Shown here: positions 36,165 through 44,833 of the stretch, in pieces
How positions within the stretch are numbered: the first letter of the stretch is position 1
Layout: each line of letters starts with the position of its first letter
Virus record (IMG/VR): IMGVR_UViG_3300042937_000216
Location: 1-64,000 of that record
Strand: one strand, 5' to 3'
Source of the DNA: a virus
Length of the DNA stretch: 64,000 bases
The notes under the pieces: generated by a model
Seen by the model: the letters and a program-made list of their open reading frames with translations, nothing else
Told to the model about the DNA's origin: nothing
Databases searched by the model: none
Translations under genes and position numbers: made by a program

Positions 36165-36176
36165 TTTTACTTAACT

Positions 36177-36710
36177 ATGACTGATGACAATCTATCTCTA
36201 GTGTTTAGTGCCAGCCAATACAACGGTTGGCCTAAACTTAAATTTTATCTTGACGATGACCTGTACGAGGATTATACCTTTACAGGGCCATCGGCTAGGG
36301 TAGATATCCCTTTGGTTCTTGTTGATGGCGAACATGAACTAACCATAGAATTATACGATAAAACTCACAACAACACAAAAGTCGTTGATGATCAAATCAT
36401 TGAAGACCAAATAGTAACCTTAGAGCAGATACAAATTGGTGGAGTAGCTGTTCCCGATTTTGTTAAATACTCTGGCGTGTACTATACTAAAGAACAAACA
36501 TACCCAAACGGATTAACGTGGGGTATCAACGGAGAATGGCGAGTAAAGTTTAAGATGCCATTTATCAGCTGGATATTAGAAGAAAAGAATAAATTTAATT
36601 CAGCAGTGTATGATGCTAAAGAAACACTTGTTGGCGACTACAACGAATCAAAAAAACAAACGCTTATTTACTACCTAAAACAGTTAGAGGAAATGTTGGC
36701 CAGTGAGTAA
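36177..36710 (+). CDS. Beta-sandwich hypothetical protein
   Basis: 177 aa. The first ~65 residues read as a carbohydrate-binding-like beta sandwich: 'GWPKLKFYLDDDLYEDYTFT', then 'VDGEHELTIELYDKTHNN'. The C-terminal ~60 residues are charged helix. A distant likeness to the protein at 60920 ('VDGTIVHSG') is possible but weak. It overlaps the following radical SAM gene by 8 bp, so it may supply substrate binding for that enzyme. Function not known. Confidence 0.5.
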   Translation: MTDDNLSLVFSASQYNGWPKLKFYLDDDLYEDYTFTGPSARVDIPLVLVDGEHELTIELYDKTHNNTKVVDDQIIEDQIVTLEQIQIGGVAVPDFVKYSGVYYTKEQTYPNGLTWGINGEWRVKFKMPFISWILEEKNKFNSAVYDAKETLVGDYNESKKQTLIYYLKQLEEMLASE

Positions 36711-38265
36711 TTACAAACGAATAGCTGTACTATCAACAGGACTATTAAGTGTAGATCGCCCACCTGCGTCTAGCGCATTTCTAGCAGGCATTTGTGAAAA
36801 ACTTGACATAGAGTATGATATCTTTGACTTTAATATCATTGTAAAGAACGCTCTAGGCATTAGTCTATGGGAAAGACTGTTTGTAGTTCCCGTTGAAGGT
36901 GACCATTTTGTAACCATTGACCCTGAGTTATTAGCACAGGTTAAACAGGCTATATCAGCAGGTGTAGACAAACTCATAGCATACAATCCGGACCTTATTG
37001 CTGTTTCAGTCTTGAGCTTTATACAACATCCTTACGCAAAGCTAGTCACACAAGCTATACGTGAAAAAATGACCACAACTATCATTGCTGGCGGCCCGGG
37101 CATAGGATATCAAACAGAGCCTAACGTTACTATGGGCAAGCAGTTAATGGACCAAGGGTTACTTGACTACTATGTATTAGGTGAAGGTGACTATATATTT
37201 GAGGCATTCCTTAAAGGACAGCACGAACTAGGATTAAACGTTAAAGGAGCCAAATGGGAAAATTGGGTTCCGCAGATTGACAATCTAGATGGTCTTACAT
37301 TTCCTAGCTATAAAAAAGTTAAGTTTAGAGAATATATTAGTTCAGCTAATGACACAGGAACACCCATTGCTAGTATAACCGGCAGTAGAGGCTGTGTGCG
37401 CAGATGTACATTCTGTGACGTAGGTAATATTTGGAAGAAGTTTAGATTCCGTAGTGGCGACAACATTAGTCAAGAGCTACTACATCACTATCAACAAACA
37501 GGTATCCTAACATATCATTTTACTGATAGTTTAATCAACGGCTCGTTGAAACAGTTCATCGATCTACTAAAGAACATTATACAACTACAAGAACAATACC
37601 CAGAGTTTAAACAGTTAAAGTTTAGCGGGCAATTTATTGTGCGCCCAATCAAGCATCATCCAGAATATCTATACGAACTAATGCAGCAAGCCGGCTGTCA
37701 TCGATTAGAAGTAGGTATCGAATCGGGTAGTGATAGAGTGCGTGAGCACATGGGTAAGAAGTTTAGCAATGAAGACATAGACTATCACTATGCTATGTGT
37801 TCTAAATATAAAATTACAAATTCTTTATTAATGTTCACTGGTTACCCAACAGAAACATTAGAAGATCATCACGATACATTGAATATGCTTAGACGCTATC
37901 AAAAATATCTAATAGATGAAACAATCACCATGCTGGTATTATCAGAACCGATGGTATACTTACGTAATACTCCATTGGCTGAAACAGGCATGCAGGAAGA
38001 ATTAGGCATTCATTTGTTTAATAATGAGTATGGAAATACTCTATGGACATCAGACACTAATCCGGGACTAACTAATCACGAGAAGTATCGTAGATTTTTA
38101 GAAACAAATAGGTTAAGTGTAGAACTTGGATATCCTCGTTCGTTTGATGTAATACAACGACTACTGGATCATATCAGAGAAATGGTTCATTTTAAGAGTT
38201 CAAATTTAGAAGTTAAAGAAAAGTTTGATAATTTAATAGCTAATATGCTAACAGAAGGAGTGTAA
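36703..38265 (+). CDS. B12-binding-domain radical SAM enzyme
   Basis: 520 aa. The N-terminal ~170 residues have the Rossmann-like cobalamin-binding layout of B12-type radical SAM enzymes ('NPDLIAVSVLSFIQHPYA', 'TTIIAGGPGIGY', 'YYVLGEGDYIFEAFL'), though the usual DxHxxG is not evident. The radical SAM core follows with CX3CX2C in 'GSRGCVRRCTFCDVGNIWKK' and 'LEVGIESGSDRVREHMGK'. The GTG at 36703 overlaps the upstream gene. Members often methylate or rearrange unactivated carbons; the substrate here is unknown. Confidence 0.8.
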   Translation: MSNYKRIAVLSTGLLSVDRPPASSAFLAGICEKLDIEYDIFDFNIIVKNALGISLWERLFVVPVEGDHFVTIDPELLAQVKQAISAGVDKLIAYNPDLIAVSVLSFIQHPYAKLVTQAIREKMTTTIIAGGPGIGYQTEPNVTMGKQLMDQGLLDYYVLGEGDYIFEAFLKGQHELGLNVKGAKWENWVPQIDNLDGLTFPSYKKVKFREYISSANDTGTPIASITGSRGCVRRCTFCDVGNIWKKFRFRSGDNISQELLHHYQQTGILTYHFTDSLINGSLKQFIDLLKNIIQLQEQYPEFKQLKFSGQFIVRPIKHHPEYLYELMQQAGCHRLEVGIESGSDRVREHMGKKFSNEDIDYHYAMCSKYKITNSLLMFTGYPTETLEDHHDTLNMLRRYQKYLIDETITMLVLSEPMVYLRNTPLAETGMQEELGIHLFNNEYGNTLWTSDTNPGLTNHEKYRRFLETNRLSVELGYPRSFDVIQRLLDHIREMVHFKSSNLEVKEKFDNLIANMLTEGV

Positions 38266-38269
38266 TAAA

Positions 38270-38515
38270 ATGAGTTTAGAAGTAGATATCCTAGGCGAAA
38301 TGTGGTTAACCTGTAAAGAGTATATTAACCCTAAAGATAAACAAGCAGCCGCAGACCATGTGATCAGTGTTGTCGCTGACCATAGCATTACCGAAGCCGA
38401 TCTCAAATCATTTGGTGGTACTGACAGCTATCTTAAACGTGCTGTAGAAGAATATCTAGGCGAAGAAGAAGATCTTGATGAAGAAGAAGATCTCGACGGC
38501 AGTGACGACTATTAA
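38270..38515 (+). CDS. Small acidic protein
   Basis: 81 aa. A folded N-terminal part ('EVDILGEMWLTCKEYINPKD', 'TEADLKSFGGTDSYLKRAVE') is followed by a tail almost entirely of Asp and Glu. The same layout is common beside recombination genes in T4-like aquatic phages, with no known function. The stop overlaps the next ATG. Confidence 0.6.
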   Translation: MSLEVDILGEMWLTCKEYINPKDKQAAADHVISVVADHSITEADLKSFGGTDSYLKRAVEEYLGEEEDLDEEEDLDGSDDY

Positions 38516-39777
38516 TGTCTGATAAAAAGTTTTTCCCTATACATACAGCTACAGCCTGCCGCTTAAAGTGGTCTTGGTCTACACTGTATTTAAATAATGG
38601 AAAAACTGCTAGTTGTCATCGTGCTAGTTTCTCAAAATTAACAGCAGACACGTTTGGTAATTTTCACAACACAGACGAAAAGGTCAAGGCTAGAGAATTA
38701 ATGCTAGAAGGCCAATGGCCCGGCGATGGGTGTGAGCACTGTCGTGATATAGAACAGCATAGTAATCTTAGCGACAGACTATTTCAAAATACTGTGCCCA
38801 ATGAGTATCCACTAGAACTTGATGTTGACTCTACACTAACCCAAGTTGATCCCAGCGTACTTGAAATTTTTTTTAAGAATACCTGTAATTTGGCCTGTTT
38901 ATACTGTGAAGAATCTTTAAGTTCGCGCATTGCCACAGAGAACAGGATACATGGTAAACTAGTGCCCACAGTAGGAATACCTGCTACGGGGTTATACCAT
39001 CCAGACGATAGCGACAACAAATACAATGAATTTGTAGAGTTGTTTTGGCAGTGGTTAGACACAGGATACAGCAAACTACAGCGTATAAACATACTTGGTG
39101 GTGAGCCGTTTATTCAAGATGATCTAGATAGGCTGTTTGATTATATAGAACAACACCCTAATCCCAAGTTAGAAGTTAGTATTATCAGCAATCTGATACT
39201 CAAAACAACCAAGTTAGAACAGTTTTGTGCTAGGGTAAAACAGATGATTGCCCAGGGCAAACTCAAACAGGTTAAGATATTAGCCAGTGTAGACTGTTGG
39301 GGCCAAGAACAAGAGTATATTAGACACGGTTTCGATTGCGATATTTTTGAAAAGAATGTACAATACTTACTAACACAGAAATATTTACATTTAAGTATAT
39401 TGAGTGTGATTACTTCTTTGAGTATTAATACTTTGCCTATGCTAGCAGGTAAATTTGTTGAGTGGAATAAGCATAGACCTATACATTGGTATGTGAACAA
39501 TTTACTGCCCTTTGAAGATAACGTGTTGCGAGCAACTATATTTGACTACACACTATTCAAACAGGCAATAGAAGAAACAGTAAAGTTAATGCCTGCTAGT
39601 GCTAGCGATACATTTTTAGGTATTGTTAAACATATAGAACAAGCAACAGAAGATTTACCGACACAGCATAAACTATTAGAATACTTAACTGAAATTGATC
39701 GTAGAAGAAATTTAGATTGGAAACAAACATTCCCTTGGTTACTGGAAGAATTTAAACGATGTGGTATAATAAAGTAG
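38515..39777 (+). CDS. Twitch-domain radical SAM enzyme
   Basis: 420 aa. An N-terminal Cys/His-containing domain ('TATACRLKWSWSTLYLNNGK', 'GCEHCRDIEQH') precedes the radical SAM motif CX3CX2C in 'FKNTCNLACLYCEESLSSR' and 'INILGGEPFIQDDLDRLFDY'. This is the layout of phage 'twitch domain' radical SAM proteins, whose truncated auxiliary-cluster fold serves peptide or tRNA-like substrates in relatives. It is coupled to the acidic protein and to uvsY (18-bp overlap). Substrate unknown. Confidence 0.8.
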   Translation: MSDKKFFPIHTATACRLKWSWSTLYLNNGKTASCHRASFSKLTADTFGNFHNTDEKVKARELMLEGQWPGDGCEHCRDIEQHSNLSDRLFQNTVPNEYPLELDVDSTLTQVDPSVLEIFFKNTCNLACLYCEESLSSRIATENRIHGKLVPTVGIPATGLYHPDDSDNKYNEFVELFWQWLDTGYSKLQRINILGGEPFIQDDLDRLFDYIEQHPNPKLEVSIISNLILKTTKLEQFCARVKQMIAQGKLKQVKILASVDCWGQEQEYIRHGFDCDIFEKNVQYLLTQKYLHLSILSVITSLSINTLPMLAGKFVEWNKHRPIHWYVNNLLPFEDNVLRATIFDYTLFKQAIEETVKLMPASASDTFLGIVKHIEQATEDLPTQHKLLEYLTEIDRRRNLDWKQTFPWLLEEFKRCGIIK

Positions 39778-40214
39778 TACAAAATATAGGCGCACTACCG
39801 GACTTCATTGATTACTACACTAATGAGTTAGCTGTAGCTAAAAAAGAAGTAGGTGTCTACGGCAATATTGAAAAGAACTTGGCAGCCTTGCCGGGTATTA
39901 CAGAGCAACGCTTTAATCAACTACAAGAGATTGAAGCAGTACTTAACCTATTAAACATTCGCTTACGAAAGATCCGCAAAGAACACTTTAAAAAATACTT
40001 AGAAGCCTACAATCGTGCGCTTACATCACGTGATGCTGAAAAGTATGTGGATGGCGAGGACGAAGTCATTGATATGGAAACTATCATTAATGAAGTAGCT
40101 CTACTACGTAACAAATGGCTGGGTATTATGAAAGGTCTAGAAAGCAAAAACTTTATGCTAGGGCATGTAACTAGATTACGTACTGCTGGTATGGAGGACG
40201 CATCAATTGGCTAG
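39759..40214 (+). CDS. uvsY: Recombination mediator UvsY
   Basis: 151 aa (T4 UvsY 137). The C-terminal half aligns in pattern with T4 UvsY: 'KYLEAYNRALTSRDAEKYVD', 'EVALLRNKWLGIMKGLESKN', ending 'LGHVTRLRTAGMEDA' where T4 has 'IKHIQDMRAFEAG'. UvsY loads UvsX onto gp32-coated ssDNA. Its start lies inside the radical SAM gene, so the two are co-translated. Confidence 0.75.
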   Translation: MWYNKVVQNIGALPDFIDYYTNELAVAKKEVGVYGNIEKNLAALPGITEQRFNQLQEIEAVLNLLNIRLRKIRKEHFKKYLEAYNRALTSRDAEKYVDGEDEVIDMETIINEVALLRNKWLGIMKGLESKNFMLGHVTRLRTAGMEDASIG

Positions 40215-41106
40215 ACACAGTGAGATGATATTAAACTGCCTACGTGAGTATGATAGTTTTTTAGATAGTTTGAAGTTTATCGCAGATCTAGGCTGTGGTA
40301 CCGGTGAAGATATCACTTGGTGGGCTACGTTAGAAACACGTGACGATCGTCCAGAGCCCTATAACTATACCTGTTGGGCTATTGATAACGACCCTGCCAA
40401 ATTGGCTAATATCCCTAATTTACCAAACCTACACAAATTAACAGGCGACTTTACCAAACGATGTTTACCGCGCGAAGCTGATTTAATATTTGCTCACGAT
40501 GTATTACAATACAGCACTAATCCGTTAGAAACATTAAAACTGTGGAACGAACAGATGAACGTTAACGGCATGCTGGTATTAAGCGTGCCAACAGCCAGCG
40601 GTGTTGAATACAACAAATACTACAGTAGAAGCCACAGTGGTTGTTATTACAATCACACACCGGCTTCATTGATCTATATGCTGGCCGTAAATGGGTTTGA
40701 CACCCGCGATGCTTATATGTTGAAAAAGTTTAACGATCCGTGGATCAACATTGCGGTATACAAGTCAGATGTTAAACCGATGGATCCTGCTACCACTAGT
40801 TGGTTTGATCTAATGAACACAGGACTGCTACATCCAAGTGTGATTAACAGTCTTAATAAATTTGGCCATGTACGCCAAGAAGAATTATTGTATCCTTGGT
40901 TGGATAAAGAAAACTATTACATAGATTGGATTCCACAATGGACCGAAGTGCCAGCAGAAGCTGTACACAGCGAAACTGGTATAGTCAACACTGTAGTAGC
41001 GTCTGACAAGACTACTGTAGAGCAAGCACCGGCAGTAACTAAAAATACCAAACAGATGAAGTCTATGGGCGTACTCAGAGCTGCCAAGGGGCGGTATGTT
41101 AAATAA
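40207..41106 (+). CDS. SAM-dependent methyltransferase-like protein
   Basis: 299 aa with a TTG start preceded by a strong GGAGG. Motif I 'IADLGCGTGEDITWW' (~residues 22-36) and an acidic post-I 'CWAIDNDPAKL' define a class I methyltransferase; 'DLIFAHDVLQYSTNPLETLK' is motif IV. The C-terminal ~60 residues are low complexity. The substrate is not evident; the fold is used for small molecules, sugars and proteins. The 3' end contains the start of a truncated copy of the next gene. Confidence 0.7.
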   Translation: MARHSEMILNCLREYDSFLDSLKFIADLGCGTGEDITWWATLETRDDRPEPYNYTCWAIDNDPAKLANIPNLPNLHKLTGDFTKRCLPREADLIFAHDVLQYSTNPLETLKLWNEQMNVNGMLVLSVPTASGVEYNKYYSRSHSGCYYNHTPASLIYMLAVNGFDTRDAYMLKKFNDPWINIAVYKSDVKPMDPATTSWFDLMNTGLLHPSVINSLNKFGHVRQEELLYPWLDKENYYIDWIPQWTEVPAEAVHSETGIVNTVVASDKTTVEQAPAVTKNTKQMKSMGVLRAAKGRYVK

Positions 41107-41152
41107 GGTTGTTCTTGTTACAGGTGGATTTGACCCTAAGTTAGATAAATAA
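41096..41152 (+). pseudogene. Truncated 5' fragment of the nucleotidyltransferase gene
   Basis: An 18-codon reading frame, MLNKVVLVTGGFDPKLDK, whose first 14 codons match the start of the nucleotidyltransferase gene at 41832 (MNRVILVTGGF then DPLHSGH). It stops soon after the 'GGFDP' motif. It is the remnant left when the HNH endonuclease gene was inserted or exchanged at this point. Confidence 0.75.
41144..41151 (+). promoter_or_regulatory. Late-type motif GATAAATA before the HNH gene
   Basis: GATAAATA 18 nt before the ATG at 41170, with AAGGAAAT as ribosome-binding site. It lies inside the end of the truncated fragment, so the element probably came with the endonuclease gene. Confidence 0.5.
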
Positions 41153-41169
41153 ACATATAAGGAAATTAT

Positions 41170-41835
41170 ATGTTTATCGAAAACAAATATACATTATTGT
41201 ATTATAAAATTATTAAAAATAGAAAATTAAATCCATTAACTGGGTATATAGAAAAACATCATATTATTCCTAAGAGTATGGGCGGATCAAACAAAAACGA
41301 AAATTTAGTTAAACTATCTGCCAGGGAACATTTTATTTGCCATAGGTTATTGGTTAAGATGACAGAAGGACACAACAAAGTAAAAATGTCTTATGCTATA
41401 AGAACTATGATGAACAGAGAAAATCAATACCAACAGAGATATAAAATATCATCTAAAATTTATGAATCTATAATAGAAGAAACAAAAGCTACTATAGGTA
41501 ATAACCTAAAAGGCAGCAACAATCCATATTACGGAAAAAAACATTCCGAAGAAGTACGGCAAAAAATGAGAGAAAAACGAGCCTTACAGATTATGCCTGC
41601 CCGGAAAGGTAAAGTATATTCTGAAGAAACGTTATCTCGTTGGCGCGAAGCTAACAAAAAACAATTTACTGACCTTCATCAGATAGAGATACGTAGAACG
41701 AAGTGTAACAAAATACAAGGTATGAAAATTTATCATAATTCAGAAGGTAAAACAAAATACTACATCGAGGAAACTCAACCCAGCGGATGGGTTAAAGGCC
41801 GAGTTACAACAACAAAAGGGGGTGGTAATCAATGA
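41170..41835 (+). CDS. HNH homing endonuclease with NUMOD3 repeats
   Basis: 221 aa. The HNH core is 'EKHHIIPKSMGGSNKNENLV' with 'KLSAREHFICHRLLVKM' (His-His, Asn, His). It is followed by two NUMOD3-type DNA-binding motifs, 'NNPYYGKKHSEEVRQKMREK' and 'RKGKVYSEETLSRWREA'. Such free-standing homing endonucleases are typical of T4-like phages and cut the allele lacking them. The gene sits inside the nucleotidyltransferase gene, flanked by a duplicated 5' end, and its stop overlaps the rebuilt ATG (ATGA). Confidence 0.9.
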   Translation: MFIENKYTLLYYKIIKNRKLNPLTGYIEKHHIIPKSMGGSNKNENLVKLSAREHFICHRLLVKMTEGHNKVKMSYAIRTMMNRENQYQQRYKISSKIYESIIEETKATIGNNLKGSNNPYYGKKHSEEVRQKMREKRALQIMPARKGKVYSEETLSRWREANKKQFTDLHQIEIRRTKCNKIQGMKIYHNSEGKTKYYIEETQPSGWVKGRVTTTKGGGNQ

Positions 41836-42576
41836 ATAGAGTAATTCTTGTTACAGGCGGATTTTGATCCGTTACACAGCGGGCATATAGAATATTTTAA
41901 AGCTGCTAAAGCTCTTGGCAACATACTGGTCGTCGGAGTTAATAGTGATGTCTGGTTAGAGCGTAAGAAAGGTCGTGCGTTTATGCCCAGCGCAGAACGT
42001 GTGGCTATTATTGAGAATTTAAAAATGGTAGATCACTGTGTACTGTTCGACGACAGTGATGATAGTGCTCGTGAAGCAATACGTAATGTTAAGACGATGT
42101 ACCCTAACAGTCAGATAGTATTTGCCAATGGTGGGGATCGCACAGCTAACAACATTCCGGAAATGACCGAGTCTGATGTAGTGTTTAAATTTGGCATAGG
42201 TGGCCAAAACAAGCTCAACAGTAGCAGTTGGATTTTAGAGGAGTGGAAAGCGCCTAAAACCATTCGATCTTGGGGCTATTATCGTGTATTACATGACGTT
42301 TCTGGTGCCAAAGTAAAGGAATTAACCATTGACCCAGGTAAGAGCTTATCATTACAGCGACACGAGCACAGAACTGAATTCTGGCTGGTAACAGAAGGCA
42401 AGTGCCGAGTAACCAGCGGTGACAAACTAGCAGAAGAATTATGTAGGCACGACACTATCGAAGTACCTGAAGGCGCCTGGCATCAACTAAGTAATCCGTT
42501 TGTTGAACCGTGTCGTATAGTAGAATTACAATATGGCGCACGTTGTTTAGAGTCTGACATCGAACGTAAAGAATAA
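41832..42576 (+). pseudogene. Nucleotidyltransferase-cupin fusion with a frameshift at codon 12
   Basis: The ATG at 41832 reads MNRVILVTGGF and meets TGA at 41865; the frame that continues (DPLHSGHIEYFKAAKALGN) is +1. Removing one T from the TTTT at 41862-41865 restores 'GGFDPLHSGH', the HxGH motif of cytidylyltransferase-fold enzymes. Translation could also begin at TTG 41848 (242 aa). After the ~120-residue transferase domain comes a cupin ('SLQRHEHRTEFWLVTEGKCR', 'IEVPEGAWHQLSNP') like the C-terminal part of ManC. The pair would activate and isomerise a sugar phosphate. It may be a true pseudogene, a programmed +1 frameshift (TTT TGA) or a sequencing error. Confidence 0.7.
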
Positions 42577-42583
42577 ATACAAT
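42554..42583 (+). promoter_or_regulatory. Possible mixed promoter before the 374-aa gene
   Basis: CTGACA (42554-42559), an 18-bp spacer and TACAAT (42578-42583) could form a sigma70 promoter. AATAAATA at 42572-42579 overlaps it and resembles the late element. Which one is used cannot be told by eye. Confidence 0.35.
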
Positions 42584-42586
42584 ACT

Positions 42587-43711
42587 ATGAAAATATTTGA
42601 AGTTACTGAAAAAGTTACCAGTTCTGAACGAGTTAGATATAACAGCGAAATAGCTATGCTACTAGCATTCACTGGTGGTGAATTAAAATCATTTAATCCA
42701 GCTGCTCCGGAAGAATCAATTCCGGCTGTATCTTTAGCTAACCCTCAAGAAGTATATGAAGGAATTAAACGTTTTTTAGCCCCTAACTTCGATCCTGTTT
42801 TATTTGAAAAATGGTATGCTAGAACTTTAAACTATATTCCAAAAATTCAAAATAAAATGGACGTCACTCCTAACCAATATACTTGGGCAGCTGGACAGAA
42901 TAAAGCAGATGATGCAGCCGATATAGGATTTGTGGGCACATTAGAAGCTGGAGTTAGCGTTAAAGATGTGGGCGGTATTACGTTATCAAATCTGACTCCG
43001 GACGCAGTTGGTCTTGGTGGTGGCGGTGATGTTATTGCTAAACATGCCGCTCCTGAATTTGCACATTTAAAAACAGTTGTATTCACAGAAGTAATGAAAT
43101 TAGCCTTAGCATCACCTGACAAATTGTTATCTTGGCACACTAAACACCAAAAATATTACATTACATATAGTACTGAAAAGAAAAAGTTTATTGTTGTTGG
43201 AAAAGGCGGCGGCGAGTCTGTGCAAACCGTTGAATTAACTCAACAAGAAATATTAAGTCAGGTGGCAACTAACAAAGATTGGCAACGTCCGTTTGGTGAT
43301 TGGGCTGTGGCCAATTGGAAAAACCCAGTTCTTCAAGCCGCTGCTCAACCATTGATTAACAAAGTCGCTGGCGATTTTGAAAAGATTATCGAAACAACCT
43401 TACAGGATAACGCTAAATTAGCAAATTTATTGCGCTTTGCGGCCAAACCGTACTTCTATGCTACTACAAAAAACTTATTCTATGTACCAACACTAGCAAC
43501 AGTCAATGAGTTAAAAGTTAAAAATGTGTATTTCGCCAGACCAAACGGTTGGACATTAAAATTCTTAGCAGACATTGGCCGAGAAGATAGCGAACAGAGC
43601 GCACGTGTTGAAATTCATATCAGATATGCCAATGGTATGTTTGCTTGTAATCCTACCGTGCGTGTACAAAGTCTTAAACTTCCACAGTTTATCAGCTGGG
43701 AACTCTTGTAA
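42587..43711 (+). CDS. Hypothetical protein, possible nuclease fold
   Basis: 374 aa, not recognised. The segment 'IGFVGTLEAGVSVKDVGGIT' followed by 'LSNLTPDAVGLGGGG' recalls the 'D...(x)VK.GG..L.NLTP' stretch of some type II restriction endonucleases, but this is weak. Several Trp/Tyr-rich strands fill the rest ('SWHTKHQKYYITYSTEKKKF'). The next gene is an orphan DNA methyltransferase, which is why a nuclease is worth testing. It could equally be a virion protein. Confidence 0.4.
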   Translation: MKIFEVTEKVTSSERVRYNSEIAMLLAFTGGELKSFNPAAPEESIPAVSLANPQEVYEGIKRFLAPNFDPVLFEKWYARTLNYIPKIQNKMDVTPNQYTWAAGQNKADDAADIGFVGTLEAGVSVKDVGGITLSNLTPDAVGLGGGGDVIAKHAAPEFAHLKTVVFTEVMKLALASPDKLLSWHTKHQKYYITYSTEKKKFIVVGKGGGESVQTVELTQQEILSQVATNKDWQRPFGDWAVANWKNPVLQAAAQPLINKVAGDFEKIIETTLQDNAKLANLLRFAAKPYFYATTKNLFYVPTLATVNELKVKNVYFARPNGWTLKFLADIGREDSEQSARVEIHIRYANGMFACNPTVRVQSLKLPQFISWELL

Positions 43712-43734
43712 TTTAATTCAATTGACTGTATAAT
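43706..43734 (+). promoter_or_regulatory. Sigma70 promoter (TTGTAA-17-TATAAT) before the DNA methyltransferase
   Basis: TTGTAA at 43706-43711 and a perfect TATAAT at 43729-43734, 17 bp apart. The -10 is embedded in GACTGTATAATAC, the same extended core seen at 44785 and 48205. The ATG (43740) lies 6 nt past the -10. Confidence 0.65.
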
Positions 43735-43739
43735 ACAGT

Positions 43740-44681
43740 ATGACTCTCAAACCTGTAAACGCACATCTTGACAGTGTTACCATCGGTGATGTTGAACTTC
43801 ACAAACTAATCACGACAGCAGAACTAGATAAAGATCTAAAGAATCTAGACAAGTTTGATGCTGAGTCTAACGCCAACAACTTTGCTGGCAATCCTTTCTT
43901 ATATCATTTTCAGTTTAAGAACTTATTAAACTGCCGTAGAAAAGATGGCAAGACCATATATGATATTTGGAACGATAAACCAGAGTGGGATAAGTTAATA
44001 GACAGCACACGTAAACGTAACCGAGGCGGGCGCACTGCCGCTGGCAATGTGTTTGAATGTTTCCGTATTAACCTAGGTAGTATTGTGATGTTCAAAGCAA
44101 CTACTGCCAAGTATCTTTATAAGAAGTACAATGCTACTAGTGTCTTAGATCCAACAGCAGGATGGGGCGGAAGACTATTAGGTGCTTGGAGTTTAGGCAT
44201 AGACTATACAGGCATTGACACTAACGTGGAAATGAAACCTGCGTATGAGAATATGATCACATTCTTAGATGAGTATACAGGATTTAAGAATAAGAATTTC
44301 AAAGTTGAACGTAACGGACAGCGCCAAATGATATGGGATAGCTGTTTAGCAGTAGACTTTAGTAAGTTGGACTACGACTTTGTATTGACTAGTCCGCCAT
44401 ACGTTAATTTAGAACTGTATGAACACATGACTCCTTGGGAAAAGGATGAAGACTTTTATACTAACTTCTTTATTCCCTTGTGGGCAAAATGTTGTAAGCA
44501 TATTAAACAGGGCGGCAACGTTGCGTTTAACATTAGTCCTAAGATGTATGAAGATGCGCTCAAGCATGGACTAACACCTTGTGATGAGGAAGAAGACCTA
44601 CTACAACAAATGGGTCAGAAGAAAGAGCTGTTGACCACAGGCAAAAAGAAACACGATAAGATTTATATTTGGCATTGTTAA
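43740..44681 (+). CDS. DNA methyltransferase (TSPPY type)
   Basis: 313 aa. Motif I 'SVLDPTAGWGGRLLGAWSLG' and catalytic motif IV 'VLTSPPYVNLELYEHMTPWE' identify an amino-methyltransferase: N4-cytosine or N6-adenine, with (S/T)PPY favouring N4C but not proving it. No restriction partner is certain; the preceding 374-aa gene is a weak candidate. It may protect phage DNA against host restriction. It stands behind its own promoter and appears to be leaderless. Confidence 0.8.
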   Translation: MTLKPVNAHLDSVTIGDVELHKLITTAELDKDLKNLDKFDAESNANNFAGNPFLYHFQFKNLLNCRRKDGKTIYDIWNDKPEWDKLIDSTRKRNRGGRTAAGNVFECFRINLGSIVMFKATTAKYLYKKYNATSVLDPTAGWGGRLLGAWSLGIDYTGIDTNVEMKPAYENMITFLDEYTGFKNKNFKVERNGQRQMIWDSCLAVDFSKLDYDFVLTSPPYVNLELYEHMTPWEKDEDFYTNFFIPLWAKCCKHIKQGGNVAFNISPKMYEDALKHGLTPCDEEEDLLQQMGQKKELLTTGKKKHDKIYIWHC

Positions 44682-44689
44682 AATAATAG

Positions 44690-44718
44690 TTGACAATGAC
44701 ACAAAAAGGCCATATAAT
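44690..44718 (+). promoter_or_regulatory. Consensus sigma70 promoter 1 of the tRNA region
   Basis: Perfect TTGACA (44690-44695), 17 bp, perfect TATAAT (44713-44718). First of two tandem promoters that lead into the small gene and the tRNA array. Confidence 0.85.
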
Positions 44719-44761
44719 ATACATATATTTTAAGTAAGACATAAATAAATTAACAAACAGG

Positions 44762-44790
44762 TTGACAGGCTAATAAATAGACTGTATAAT
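44762..44790 (+). promoter_or_regulatory. Consensus sigma70 promoter 2 of the tRNA region
   Basis: Perfect TTGACA (44762-44767), 17 bp, perfect TATAAT (44785-44790) within GACTGTATAATA. The initially transcribed sequence (AGTTTTTATAGTAAGAAATT) is nearly identical to that after the promoter at 49597, so these promoters share a recent origin. Confidence 0.88.
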
Positions 44791-44833
44791 AGTTTTTATA
44801 GTAAGAAATTAATTAAAGGAATGCGAAAGCAAA

